Positions 1-14,300 of a stretch of DNA of 64,000 bases are shown here, piece after piece. The position numbers and the translations under genes are program-made. Origin of the DNA: Pyrocephalus nanus. Lineage: Eukaryota > Chordata > Aves > Passeriformes > Tyrannidae. Position 1 is the stretch's first letter, and each line of letters begins with the position of its first letter. Below the pieces are notes generated by a model, which was not told the DNA's origin, searched no databases, and was given only the letters and a program-made list of their open reading frames with translations. The stretch lies in assembly GCA_038380795.1 (NCBI GenBank), contig CM076267.1, positions 18,374,001 to 18,438,000 on the forward strand. Direction: 5' to 3'.

Positions 1-3000
1 TTTGAATAGTCTACATTTTCTTACTAAACACTAAAGAACTATTGCTGTTTGTGTTTCTCAATTCCTATAAAAATACCTGTTCATTATGAAAAAATTGATA
101 TTTTGCTCAAGGAAATACTTACAATAATAATGGTATTAGTCCATTTTAGAAACTAAACTTTACCCAGTATAATCTATTAACAAAGCAATATATTGCCACT
201 GAAGTAAAATATTACTCTCTCAGTACTTTTTAGTTGACACGACACTGTCATTAGCAATGTAGCTTCCAAATTAATGTATCAACAGAGATACAAGATAGTT
301 GTACGTACACATATATCCACACATTTCATTCAAACTACAATTAACCATAAATAGATTTGTATTCCTGCCTTTCATCCTTTTCTTCCTCATTTTCCTCAGT
401 AGACCAAACAATCAAGAATTGCATATTTCATCTATTGCCAGTGCCTCAATAATTATGATGGAGCTATGAAGGAAATTATACACTCTCTGGATGATTAAAT
501 CAGCCTAAACATTCTACTCTCATGATTCATTGTGGCATGAATGAAGACACAATATTCTTAGCCTTATATCTGTTCTGCTAATTTTCCTTAGCTCCTTTTT
601 TTTTTTTTTTTGCCTCGTACCTTTGACCCTTCTTTTGCATCCCCCCCTCCCCCATCATCTGTCTCTCTCCATTTTTCTTCTAATTAGGCCACTTCTCCAT
701 TTTTATTTTTTTCTGTCCTTCTTGGCCCAGGTATACTTCTGTCCCTACTCTCACCTCTTTTCCACATTATTTCTTTGTAAGTACAATACCAATGCCACAT
801 TTTTTTCCCTTTCTGATTTGTGAAACTCTTTCTTCCCTCTGTCCCTGCCCAGGCTTCCTACCCCCTGCCTATGCTTTTCCTTTCTCCTCTATTATGAGGT
901 CTGGTCTGTTGTATTTCTAGCTCTAAAGTTCACTGAGCTTTTGGGAAAAGAAAACTACAGCTGTGGTGAAACAACATAGGTTTGTCCAAAACTACTGCTG
1001 GCAATTTGATTCCGTTAGAAGCTTTATTTGTTCTAAAGTAATAGTATAATTGCCCTAATTCCTGAGAAATTAGAAATCAAATTAAAAAAAAAAAAAAAAA
1101 ACAGTTTAAAAAAAAATAGAAATTGCTAGACTTAAATGATGTAGATTAAAGTATCTCTACCAATGACAAAACTGCACTAACATAATTCAGGGGAAGAGCT
1201 AGTTCTTCAGGTATTTAGTTGTATGGTTATAACCCTCATATGTAACATACACCCTCTACATCTACTCAGTGCAGCTTTTCTGACACCTAATGTTTCATAT
1301 CAAGGAGAATTTTATTATAATATTTTGTTTGCAGTACTACACAAAGTATAGGAAGACTAAGGAAAGTGATGATCAATTGGTAGTCATTTGTTAAGACCTT
1401 AGATAAAAGCACAGTGAGGAAGAAGTGTCATAACTGTATATTGAGTTTCCTACTTGGTCTGTGTTGAGGCATGCTGCATTAAGGCTCTTGTAACATTGTC
1501 AGTACTTGTATTCTTTCGTAAACCAAAATTACACACCTGCACAATGTACCTTACTAAACACTTTCTTTCTCAAGACAGCTCTTGAAACTAAATGTAGTCG
1601 TACTTCTATAAATCTTTCCTGATTTGGGTTCTACATTTTAATTTTCTTGTAGCCTTCTCATTTAATTTTTATAAAGACATTCCTATTTCTATTCCCACAT
1701 TAAGTATATTATCTTCTCTCTATACATCTTTTCTGCAGAACACCCATTGTTACAAAACCCTCTACAGCATTATATCTTGCTACAAAAGACAAAAAAAAAA
1801 GACAAGAAGATTCCTCTGGAAAATTAAGTAATCATAAATTATTATTAGATTAATGAATTCTTTCAAATGTTGCCTTTAGCTTTCTTTATGTTTTGCCCAA
1901 GGGAAGAAGTCAAAAATAGGTCTTTGCAAAATAATCTGTGAAGTCAAACAGAGTTTTGTTGGATTAAGAGCTTCACATTATAGCCTTAATATATTTTCCT
2001 TCTTTTGTTGACTAAAAATATACTAGTGAGCAATATCTCCAAAGTTAGGTATTCATACATTCAAACAGAAGAGCTGAGTTCTCAGAACAGTCAAACACCT
2101 TAAAGAAGTCATAATGATCACACTGAATACATTGAAAAGAGGCTAGCAGTTCCTAAGGCATAAAAGGTTTATTTGGGCATCTAATATTTTGGCACTCAGT
2201 ATTAGAAGTTTCAAGGTGTAGAAATTATGAAGAACTTCACAGAGAAGATGTACTTGTGCATCAGTATATTAATGATGCCACAGAAACCATTGCAGTCAAT
2301 TTATGGTTGGCCATATCTTCATATTCAGTAGAAATGTACCTGAAAGCAATTCAAAACTGCAAAATGTGAGAAAGAATGAAGACTATTCTTTGCTAAAAAA
2401 ATGGCTTAAGTCAGCATTGCATGAATCAGCAAACAATATTTCACACATCAGTTCTAGAAGGGCTTTATTAAAGACCAAGAATCAAATACATGGAATGTTT
2501 GACTGTGTTTGAATCCTATACAGCAGATGAAGTCTTGCAATTACCTGTAAATTAGAAGCAGAATTTGAAATCTTATATCACAGTAATCTACAGCCTTCTT
2601 TAGAAAAACTCTTTAGGAAGCACAAGCTCTACAATAAAATTATATTCCACTCACTGCCCCTATATATTTTAGAGCCACTTTAAGATAAATACTGCTGTGA
2701 TAAGAGAAATAAAAGCATTAACAGTAGCATCTCAGCAAAACTATTTTATTCTGAGAAGTTCTGCAGAAATTCCACTATGCCAGTTATATTTAATTGTAAC
2801 ATAAAAATTAAACACCATTTCCTTGATGTAAAATTGGGATAGTATGTAAATTAAGTAAGTTTCAACTCATGTCTTCTTACTCACATCTGTTGGCAGTTTA
2901 AATAGTTTTAGTGTCATTAATTGTTATAAAAGTGCAAGATTTGCTGTATGCTTGCCACTTAGGACCAAAGGCACAAAAGTCTAATTGAACTAAGTAATTA

Positions 3001-6000
3001 GTAATTTGTCATTTCCTATTGTCAGCAATTACTTTCCATTAGAAATCCTCACTGAAAATTCTAATTTGAAGTGAGGTTTGCATTTTATTGCTGTCCATCC
3101 AAATTAGTTTAAAATTGACAGCTACATTTCCATTTAAAAAATTAAAGATATTAAATATGCTTGAAGACACCAAGGCATATTCTACCCCACATGTAGTTGT
3201 GATAACATATCTGGACTCATAAGAGGAAGGAAAAATCAAAATACTTCTTTCTTTTCTTCAATTACAAACTATGTACCAGCATTACATAGCAGGCCACATC
3301 TAACTCTTGCTCATGCGGATACAGCCCTTAATTGGCAATTTAAATGGGTAACACAAACAGAGTATGACACACAAAGTTCTATAAGGATTCACTGGATTTC
3401 TTACCCACTTTAAAAAAGAAACCAGAAACTTATTGAAAATGCACATATAACGGGAATGGAACTGAGTATTTTTGTGCTTTGTCCCAGAGGCTTCTCCTTG
3501 TGGTTTTACTGGAAAAGCAATTTTTCCTTTGCCATTTTTCAGACTTGTTAAAGCAATCAGCAGTGTTCGGTTGCAAATGCTCATGGTGCAGCATGAAGCA
3601 GGAGTGCTGCAAGTTCCTCAGAAACGCACAGGACTGATTAGCCATGAGAAGGTACAGATTTATAATTAAGATGTATTAAATGAATATGTACCATCGCTTC
3701 AGGGCTCATAACACAAAACCTCTAAGCACCAACTTAGAGCCTGGTGAAATACTTCTGCTGCCCAATACAACTTACAACCCAGTCCTAAAACTAGGGGACA
3801 ACTAGATGTGCCAAGAAGCAACTGTTTAAACTTCCTTGGCAGAAAGTCAAAAGCAGTAATAGTATAAATTCATCACTGTCCTGGAGATCTTTTGTAAGCA
3901 AGTTACAGACCTGAACACAAGGAGCATGAGGGTTTATTTTTTTTAATGTAAAAAATGTTCAAACCCTGAAATAAGATCATGCTTAATTCCAGCTGACAAG
4001 CATTTCAACGTAAAGCTAACAGTGTAGCAGAGGTTCATACTAAACGTGATCAGACGATACCAGCTGGATATCAGTCACCATCCACTTGTAAGTAAGCCTC
4101 TCATAAAGCCGCATACAGAACATAAAATTATATGATAATTTTCCACCATAAAACAGAGGAAGAAATTTGATGTTTAAGAAGTCGGCCAAGTGTTTAGTGA
4201 TATTTTAATGTGGGAATTTACAGATTTTGAAAACTATTAGGACCAGGAGACAACAGAATTGCACAATTGTGTGTCTAATAATAGAACAGTTATTAGAGTT
4301 AGTATCAAGCAAATTTGCACTTCAACTGCAGTACTGTTGTACATTGCCATCTTTCTTTACTTAATTTATATGATATGATAATTACGCTTTAAATCCTCCA
4401 ATGATGATGAATTTCCCTTAAATAGTTATTCTACGTTCATATTTCCTGAAAGCACACATCTTTCACTGAAACTCTCTCTGATAACTAGTTAATACACATC
4501 ACAGATAACTAGCACTCTAGATTAAGTGCACGTTATTACTGTTAATTTGGAACAGTATGTAGAAAGAATATGAAGAAACATACCCACGTGTGTACAAAAA
4601 ACTCATGACAATTAATGCTATCACAGAGAAAAGTGAATATTCTTAGTGATTCATCACTAATAAATAACAGGCATTGTTCACAATACTTTCATGGCTCAAG
4701 TAGACTGTACCAGGGAATCTCTCAAACAGACCTCATAGGCGTCTTTTCCTCCACTGATTTAATCAGTCACTAGGAATAGATTTTTTATCTCTTCAGGGAA
4801 GAAAAACAGAGAAAAAAAAGTTTTTTAAAAAAAAACAAAACAAACGAAAATGGGAAAAAAACAGAAGGGGAAAATGTCATCTGGACCCTCAACACAAGTC
4901 CACTGGACTGGCAGAAATCTTAGTCCAACACCCCACCCACTCTTTACTGGAATCAGTTTCATTTCATACTGGATTGGTAGAAGCTGATTATAATTAGATA
5001 TTTGATATGTATTAAAGAAAAAACTGATCTCCAAACCTGTTTCCTAATTACGTGATTTCTAATTCCATGGGGCTTTCAAAGCTAGGGTTTGGAGGTGTTT
5101 TCAGAATAATAAAGGTAGTGGTTATATTGCAAACCATTATTCTGCCTTTTCTGCAGCTGTGTTTAATTGCCAATAAGGCACTGGACAAAACAGAGAATTA
5201 AATTAAAAGTTCAATAAACACTGATCAATATTCTTGTAAATACCAAGTCTATAAAATGATCTCTTTAAATGTAGTTATACTACAGGTACCATGTAGATAA
5301 TCTGCATTTGAATTTTAAGTGCTGCTTGGAAAACCTAGTTAAATTTCTTCCCAGTAAAAACATTTTGAATCTAGGAATGCTGCAAAAATAATAATAAAAA
5401 AAATTATAAACCTGCCTTTATTCTTTAAACTGTTGCTGTCTTCTGATTTCACATTAGTTCACAATCAGCTGAATAAAGAAGTCATCTTCTGTCTAACATG
5501 TAAATAAATCATCAGCTTCAGTTACTTTACCACTAGCTGTTTGTCATTCAGAAAAATAATGGTTAATCGATGACTAATCAATGAAGATGTGTAACGTATT
5601 AGTTTGCAGTCCTTCATCATCCTATTTTCCTCAATTGCCTGGGGGTTTGTGTTCAGTACTTACAGAATCGATTACAATTGTGAGTGATCATTCAGCTCAT
5701 GTTGAGAGCTGTCAGCTGTGCTTTCTGCTAGGAGTTTTTACCATCCTGTTTAATACGAGATGCTAATATTTAGCCGCATCTGACAAGCCAGATACTGTAG
5801 TAGAAAATTTTATAAGAAGTGCTTAAGTAACTAATTGCAACACTACATGTCACTTGATGAAACTAAACTTTTCCTGACTTCACAATAATCATAAGCATTA
5901 CCGGCTTGCTGTGGAAAATTAAAGGAAAATAGCTGTCTGCTTGAGTCTGATCATGCCTGCAGGGAAGACCTAAGAAAGGCAACTGACAATGATGCCTTTG

Positions 6001-9000
6001 TGCATAACTGCAGGGGGAAAACCGATAATTCTTCAATTTTCATATAAACTGACATTCTTCACCATATGACATTCATGTGTGCACTCAATTTCCTACCAGA
6101 GGCACTAGAAAAGTTGGACCCACAGACTTTTGATACGTAACAACATAAATTAATAACAAAGGTTTCTATAACGAAAGTCATGTTTCACTGCTTGACAAGA
6201 CTATTTGTTTTGAAGCAGATTTAAGCTTGTCACCAACATAAGGAGAAAAGATTGGCTGTTGTTCCCACACACACCCCAAATATATTGCCAATGTATAGGT
6301 TTATTCACGTTAATTATTGTTTTCATACTTCTGTTAGAAAATGCACGTCAGTGGTAGTCATAGGGTGTGATGATGGAAACTAATAATTGTTAATACATTT
6401 CATTAAATATTTAGAACCGAAAAGTATCAATTAAAACGGCAATGCGTAAGTGAGCATTTCCAGTAGTTTTAGCTCCAACAGCTCCCTCTTGTGACTGAAA
6501 TGTTAAAGCTCCCCTGACTAAACTGAACAACGTTCGGGTGGCAGGCTAAGCTTACCGGCACTCCTTACGCAGACAATATCAAAAAAGGGGCGAAAGATAA
6601 GTTGGCTTAGCAGCAAGTCGTGATATCTCTTTAATGTAAAATATTGCAAAATAATTCCATAATCAAGTTATTATACAAATTTAATCTAAACAAGTAAAGA
6701 GTAATTTCTCCATTAATTTAGGGAATATACCTCACCTAAGAATTCTTTTAATATTATAGGATTTTCATCAGTTACCTTATTTTTAGCTAATTCAATAGGC
6801 AGGGAAGATAGCATTAAATTTCAGGAAAAAAGCACTTTCTTACCACACAGGATAAAAGCTACACTAATACCCATAATACTGAAAATAATCAGTGTCTGGT
6901 TTTAACATAGTGCATAGAAACAATCCAAATACATCCTCTAATTCAAAACAGTCAGTGACCCATTAAAAATAGCTGCAAAACAACATTATTACCTTGCTAC
7001 AGAAAAGAACATTTGCAGTTTTAAATGTTATTTTGTTTCTATGTTTTGGTGCCTTATCTGTACTGGAAATAAAATTACCTTTCACAAAAGAACACATATA
7101 CCAGAACTTTTTTTTGGTTCATATACAGACAGATTGATATAAACCACCAATTTCTAGCACGATGAAAGATATCATTGGTGTATTGCATATTACTCCACAC
7201 AGAAAAAATAAACCGAATTAGCTATTAGTTACAAGACTAGAACTAAACAATTAAAAAAAAATAAGGCCTACAATATATGTGTAGCAACGAGCTCCCTACT
7301 AACTAACAAGTAAATACTGTAAAGAAATAAATTAAATAGTTGTGAAAATATGACAGTCATTATATTTAGTTGACATTCTGAAGAAATTGTGTTTTAATTC
7401 AAGATCACTTGGCTAAGCTGCCTCCCAAGGATCTAAATAAAATAAAATACTGGTAGCTTGGTAGTTCCCCCACGAAGCTTCCTATAAGTAAACAGAAATA
7501 TCTAGATATGGTCAATTCATCTTAGCAACATCTTTAACACCCACCCTAGCTATCACCCCTTCAAAATTACAACACAAATAATTGCTCTGAAATCCAAATA
7601 TACAGGAAACAACACTTTAAACCATGGATGGCATTGTTAGTGCACACCCCTATTGTTTCACATTTCTCAAGGTCCTGCCGAAGACTTAAATGCAAATAGG
7701 CAAAACAGATCCACTGCCTCTTGGCTATTCGATGTCTGCAGAATTGACACATTTGGTTCAACCGTTCAAGAACAAAAATACTCATCTGCTTATATCAAGT
7801 TTATTCTCTGAATTACCTTGTTTTGTCAGCTGACACTTTTTCCTTTGGTCTGGAAGCCCCCAGCTCATGCCAATAACAGCCAGAGTATGGTGGCTATATG
7901 GGAATAAGTCTTCTCATTTATGACTTTGCAAGCCAAACTGTGTTCTGATATTTCATTAAAATGCATTTCTAACAAACGTTTCCTAAGTGACATTGTTAAT
8001 CTTTGTATTTAAAATGAAATCTTTACACCAAAACATCTAAGCAGTCATATTACATAAGAGGACAAACACTAATTTTATCTAAAAAATTGATAAGCCTTAT
8101 GAACTATGATATGATTCCTGATGCACAGAACATTTTTCTTTTTTTTTCTTAAGATATAATCACCAAAACAATGACAAATGAAAGACTCAGAAAAGGTTAT
8201 GACTTGACAAAGTAACATTTTTAAAACTTGGACACCAATCAAATTGATATAAGTATCAGTGATGCAACACTTTCTGACAGTAAAGTCTTTACCACTGTCT
8301 AAAATATATAGAATAGCCTATTGTGATTGCTTAATGTCAACTTTTGTTCATAAACTCTTTCATAAAAGTGAAACAGGGAAAAATGATTTAAAGCAGTTCA
8401 ATTTGTCTATTTACCTTAATCTTTAACTATTCCCATGTGTCTTAGATACATGATGTATGACTCGCCATAAACCGATTTTTCAAAGATATACAAGATAGAA
8501 AAAAGTCAGGCTTCTAACATTTTATGCACTGAACTTTCATAGACAGCTAGCAAAACAAAACACTTCTAGGCTTCAGAAAAAGCTTCAGAAAGGTTTTATG
8601 AAACATTTGCATCTCTTAAATAAGATACAGCTAAATATTTCATCATACAAACAATCTCAAGGGAGGAAGGTCTTCTTAAAAATTTGAATTAAACCAAAAT
8701 GCTGATGGCTGATAGAACAATTAGACTTCCATTTGGGAAGTGAGCACCAGAGCTGTGCGCTCAATTCCACAAGCCAGCCTGTGACACTGTACGTTAAAAA
8801 TCACAAGCGGTGTAATCTCACTTTTATGGTCATATGCATAACTCAAGGTACTAAGTGCAATGACTTTTCCTGAGTATTTAGTAGCAATGCTCACTTTAAT
8901 ATGCATCAGTCTGCAGCACAGGGCGAGGCAACATACATTTGCTTTAGTTTAGCAAGACTTTCACTGGCAATTTAGAAAACGAGAAACACACTGCACAATA

Positions 9001-9016
9001 TAAGTGTCTGACTTAC
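1..9016. other. Intergenic AT-rich DNA, no gene seen
   Basis: No exon, RNA gene or recognised transposon. Open frames are short and without motifs. A poly-T run lies at 600-612. The stretch 5540-5780 has a dense set of homeobox-type words (ATCGAT, TAATCA, ATCGATTACAATTG) and low-repeat character, and could be a conserved enhancer (inference). Confidence 0.7.
1084..1101 (+). repeat. Poly-A run
   Basis: Eighteen A in a row in AT-rich DNA; no retroelement body is recognised next to it. Confidence 0.9.
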
Positions 9017-9168
9017 CTAGAATGGTCAGTAGACTGGAGCAAGGTGATATGTCAATTACCAGGAAGTTTTTGTTCCATCCATGAAGTTGCAGCATAGGAT
9101 CCATTTGGGCATAGGACGTATGCAGGGTCCCAGGGAGGATTACTAAGAAAATTATTACTCTCACTTGT

Positions 9169-9192
9169 GGGGGGGGGAGGGGAGGGGGAAAG
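9169..9192 (+). other. G-run tract, quadruplex-prone (C-run on minus)
   Basis: Runs of nine, four and five G separated by single A. On the minus strand the same bases form a long pyrimidine tract directly in front of exon-like DNA at 9163-9017. Confidence 0.55.
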
Positions 9193-11260
9193 GCATAGAA
9201 TGAAAATTTGTGTAGATGGAAACAAGTTTAATTTTCTTTTATACAATAAAAATAATTTATAATTCTGTATAAGAAACAATCTTCCATTTATATTTTTAAA
9301 ATTTCATTCACATTTTTTGTTTCAATTTGAAATATTTCAATAAACTTTACATTGAAAGACAGAATTGTGATTTTCATTACCCAAGACAGTTTCTCATATC
9401 ATCAGGAGCTAAAGCTTTTCAGTTCATCAAGCAACATACATATTTTCTGTAATTTACTGTCATTATGCATTTTGAAAACATTTGGTATCAGTTAGAGATA
9501 ACTGAAAATGGAGGGGGGGGAGTGTGCATAATTTTTCCAAGACTGTAGTTTCAGAAACTTCACTGTCATAAAAAGTGTTTGTGCTAAAACAAAACAAGGT
9601 CGTATATAGAAGGGGGGGAAACATACACAAACACTTCAAAGTTACAGCTTTAGAGAAAGAAAAATAGTTTTAATCCAGTATATATATTTATACATACATT
9701 TGGAATCCTAGAATTAAAATGGCTGTTTTTTAAACTTCAAGTAAGATTGAGAAACTGACTGCAGATCATGTATACAATGTAGGGTCAATGCTGTATTGAA
9801 TTTCTAGACCATTTTCAGACTACCTTCTGGCAATGGAAGCATTTTGACCACTGACACTCCCTATGGGTATATCTGACTATCCTGGTACAATGCACCATTC
9901 CCCATTATTGAATCTACAACAAACTGCTGTAGGTTATTCATTGATTGAGTGTTTAAGTGTATTCTTTGGGAGCAAATGGAGAATGAAATCTGTAAACAAT
10001 CACGCACACAAAATCAGCAGAATTCTTCACTTGGACGTGTTTTTCAGTTTCAGCACTTAATTATCTGCATTATTTGATAATAACTCTGTCACTTTAAAAA
10101 CAGATGCACAGGAATTTTGCATTTAAAAGTTATACCAAGTTACAGTGTGGAGCTGCCCATTTTCTCTCAAAGAAAAATTAAGCCATCATTGGCCAATATG
10201 ACTACATAGGGACATAAGGTTTAAGCACATCTGCCATACTTTATGCAGACATCTTTATCCAGATCAATTACAATATGCACTATCACTGTTAAATAACCAA
10301 TATAGATGCAGACCACAGCTCTATAATATTCCTAATGGAGGTTAGAACAGATATTAAGAGCTACATTTTCATAAGCTCAAGCAATAATTGTGTGTTCTTG
10401 TACGCCTGTGCATATCTTCAATCAAGCTGTATTTTGATATCACAGGAAAATGCTTCCTTTTCTGTTTTAATGTGTGCAAAACACTCTCTCATATATATAT
10501 AGCTCTGAGTTCATTTGAACTGTTTGTCTGCCACTATGTATTTATAGCTATTGCCCAAATGAGCTGTTCATACAGTACCAGGGAGCTAAAAACACAAGAT
10601 ATTTGAAGCTTACTTCTTAACAATGTTCACCTTTGATTCAACAAAAAAATACAAGAAAAGCGGTCATTCTTGGAATATATATAAGTTTTATGATTTCAGC
10701 TTGAGAAACATTTGTATGTGTCACTGCAGTACAAAAGCATATTAAAAAAATTACATTTCTTACCATTAAACCTTTAGGATTAATTTTACTGTAAACCTAG
10801 AAAGAAGCTTTATTACTCCCTCCCATTCTCACTGGAAAACTGCAACTACAATAATACTTTTTATTTCAAAATGACACCCAAACACCAGGAACACAGGAGT
10901 CTTTGTCATGTAAGGTCCTTTGCATATGCATAGCAAAGATTTGACCGTCCTCCAAAGAGATCAGAGCTGAGTAGTTTCAACACAGATGTTGAAAAATAGC
11001 TTTTTTTGTTCTATGAACAGAACTTCAAACTACACTATTATTCTGTTACACTGAAGTATTGAAGAAGGATGAGAACCTCCACCTCTGTGCACAAAGATAT
11101 TGTAATCCAAGTTGAGCATAACTATGTTTTACAAAAAGTCTGATCTGTCTGGAAATCATGTAGGTGTGCAGATTCACAGACAAGAATATGTTTGAGTGAG
11201 GCACAGCAGGACTCCACAGGTATCATAATTGAAGCATTTTACCTGCTCACATACTGCAAG
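9193..11260. other. Intergenic, nothing recognised
   Basis: AT-rich, with short G-runs near 9511 and 9612 and a short TA repeat near 10493. No supported gene. Confidence 0.7.
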
Positions 11261-11398
11261 TCACAGAATCACAGAACAGACTGACTTGGAAGGGATCCAC
11301 AAGGACCATGGAGTCCAACTCTTAAGTGAACAGCCCGTACAGGGATCAAATCTGTGACCTTTGGGCTACTGGCACCATGGTGTAATCAAGTGAGCTCA
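11261..11398 (-). mobile_element. tRNA-Ile-derived SINE with CR1-type tail (TguSINE1-like)
   Basis: On the minus strand the 5' part (11398-11331) aligns along its length with a tRNA-Ile gene: an A-box-like GAGCTCACTTGAT, the anticodon region, a B-box-like GATTTGATCCC, and the acceptor end TGTACGGGCT. It then switches at 11330 to a CR1 3' end (GGATCCCTTCCAAG, then repeated TTCTGTGA). A tRNA-Ile head on a CR1-X tail is the structure I know as TguSINE1 from zebra finch. Diverged and not a functional tRNA. Confidence 0.7.
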
Positions 11399-14300
11399 TC
11401 TCAGTCCACCCATGCTCTCCTTTTCCTACTGAACCCAAAAATATGTGTGTCTGTATTCAGACTATAGGTTGGAACAAGGTCTTCAGCAGAGAGACCAGAC
11501 AGCAGAAGTTGGAGAGAACCTTAGGTTCACTGTAAATCTGGAAGGATTCCATTTAGGCTATCAGGGAGTAACACTGCAAGTTGTACCATGGAGAGCATCT
11601 GCTCTGCAACTCAGAGACTCCCAACAGGAGCTTTTGAGTGGACACTCAAGTGTGTTATTAAATTGTAGCACAAGGTATCAATTTCCTCTGCTGTCTTTCA
11701 AGGTTCAAATTCATCCCTCCTATCTCCCCAGGGGACAGCTCAGCCATCTGCCAGCAATCCTAGCCTATCCTTTCCCTTCCATTTCATTGGAATCGTGTAC
11801 ACATATTTGATGGGTTGGTGTGTGACAGGATAGATTCATGTTCATTCATACAACAGTAGCAGCCTTTAGATGCTTCCTTAATTCCATAGATGTCCAAAGC
11901 TCACATAGGAATGGGATTCAATTGCAACCTATTACACATATTTTTGTAGGAATCCTAGAATTTTGTGTCTGATCTCCAGCTGTCACTTCAGAAACATGCA
12001 GATTTCCCGTAGTACATCTTTTGGCCAAATGCAGGTATGTTGAATACTCTAAGACTGTCTGAAACAGCACAAAGTATCTACACTTTGACACAGCCTACAC
12101 TTAAGCCAGCAACAGCCCAAAAAGTTCCTAGGGCATCTCAGATACTAGAAGCAATCTAACCACATTAGCTTTCTTGAGATGATTAGTACAGCCAGAGTAG
12201 CCACAGCTATTGTGATTTCATTTTTTTAGCCTGCAGTTCAAGTATCTTTTTACAACACTGACTGGACTATGGAGACTTACACACTTGCCCAGAAACATCT
12301 TATTACTGAGCACTGAGCAATCACAGATTCATACAGCCCTCTGGAAAGTTGCTTTTATCAATGAGATTCCATGTACTTCGTATAAAGTAGTTAATGGGTA
12401 AGACAAGCAGTTCTTGGAACAAGATGCAGAGCACAGATTCCCCATTCCTAGTAGAATACCCCAGTCAGGAGTCCTGCTTGTTCCCTTCAGCCTGACACTT
12501 TTTTTTTTTCTGCTAAGAAGGGGAAGAACAACCTAACTTAGCATGACAGTGAGGCCTCTCAATAAAAAACAAAGGAGAGACAGGTTTGAATCTGATATAG
12601 GTTCAAGTGTCTGCCAGTCAGACTGATGCTCCTTCTGCTGAACACCTCGTACCAGTGGACAGAAATTCCTTTCAAAGGAATATCATGTTTTGGGTTTTTT
12701 GTAAAGAAAGAGCTCCCACGATCAAACAAGAGAAAACTCAAGGTTAAAAATATCACACAGAGGTATATGTTCAAGGTCTGAAAAATCAATGCAGTCCTTC
12801 AATACTGCTTGTAATCATGATTTCATGTTGACTCATTTAGATTGTCCCCTTATAGGTGTCTTTCCGTAAACTAAATCAGTAAATATTATGTTTTACAGCA
12901 TCAGTAAATCCTTATCAGTCCGAGATGACAAAGTGTAGGTTTCATGTCACAAATGAGACCCCTAAATATCAGGTATTTTTATATCCAATGTCATAACAGT
13001 TGTAGTGTGCCCTTTAAGGGCATGTATACCTACAGGTCCAAACACACAGCTGTGTGGGCTATATAGAGGACTTGGAAGCACTTTAAATCTCACTTTAAAT
13101 CCCTTGTGGCTGACTAACTTGATGCAAATGTTATATCACAAGGTTTCCTTTGGAAACCTTTGGAAATGAGGGCTCATGTCATCATGCAAATTCTGATAAC
13201 ACTTCAAAGTAAGGCAATCACAAAAACAGTTATAACAACAAGAAAAGTAAAAGTTGTTGGTTTCTTTGGTGGTTTTTTATTTGTTTGGTTTTTTATAAGT
13301 ATATGTCATCAATAAAGTTCTATAGCACTGGTAACTGATTTCTTTGTAAGCTCATCTTGTAATCTAATAACAAGTATATTTAAAAAAAATCACTGTAGAG
13401 CTTTGTATTCTTGTATTTTAGCTGGTTGGTGAAAAAAATTAATTTCTTCTTCTGCATACTAAACAACAAAGCAAACAACATTCGTAAAGAAGTTTTCTTT
13501 TGGGAGAGTTGTCTGCACATCCCTGTCTCCAAATTATATGAACATGACAACCTAGGGTATTCAGCACCTTTCTTCACAAAAATCTTTTATGTTTTTTTTT
13601 CCCATCCTGAGGAAGACATCAAGACAGCATATAATCACCTTGTCACTGTTCCAGTCTAAGTGTGGTCAAAACTTGTGCTGTAAACTTTCGGGAGTGGGGC
13701 TTAGTCATTCCCCAAGTCAAGTTTGTTGATTTATTTAAAGAAATTGGCTCTGCTGCAACATTAATTTCCAAGTTGCTTTGTTTTAGAAGTAGGGATTGTC
13801 TTATATGAGAACATCAGGAGAGCCACAGGAAAGATGTCTGAGCCTATTCAGGTAAGTTGGAAACTGGCAGGGATGCAGTACTTGCCATTATGGCTGTGCT
13901 GGAAAGAGCTCACAGACAGGAAGTGAAGAGCCTTGAGACTGCACACACTGCTTTAGCTCTGCTCCCTGATGCATTTGTATTACAACACAGCTTTGAAATA
14001 TATGGTTCCTTTTCCAGTCATAATACGTACTTTCTATAGGCAAACACATGTAGCATCGTATGTTAAATATTCCAGCAGAGAAAGTCTTCTAGAATGTCCA
14101 CTTTGTACATGTACAATAAGAAATGTCATTTTAGAAAATTGATAACCAAGTGCAAGCAACTGTTTTATGCTTTTATTCTACCAAATGCCTCTTTACCTGC
14201 TCCCACCTGTTTTGTTGTGCCTAAGGGAGCCTTCCCTAACAGCTGAAAAGAAATCTGTAGCCTGGTTGCTACTTAAGTCTGTAAGCTGGCTGTGGCAGAG

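Noticed and set aside
6481..6500. Second possible CTCF site (minus TCACAAGAGGGAG)
   Set aside because: Only about 9 of 12 core positions fit, including mismatches at strongly conserved positions.
8721..8906. 61-codon minus-strand frame after a CTGCAG acceptor-like site
   Set aside because: It does not join in frame with the upstream exon-like segment at 9017-9163 and matches no protein I know.
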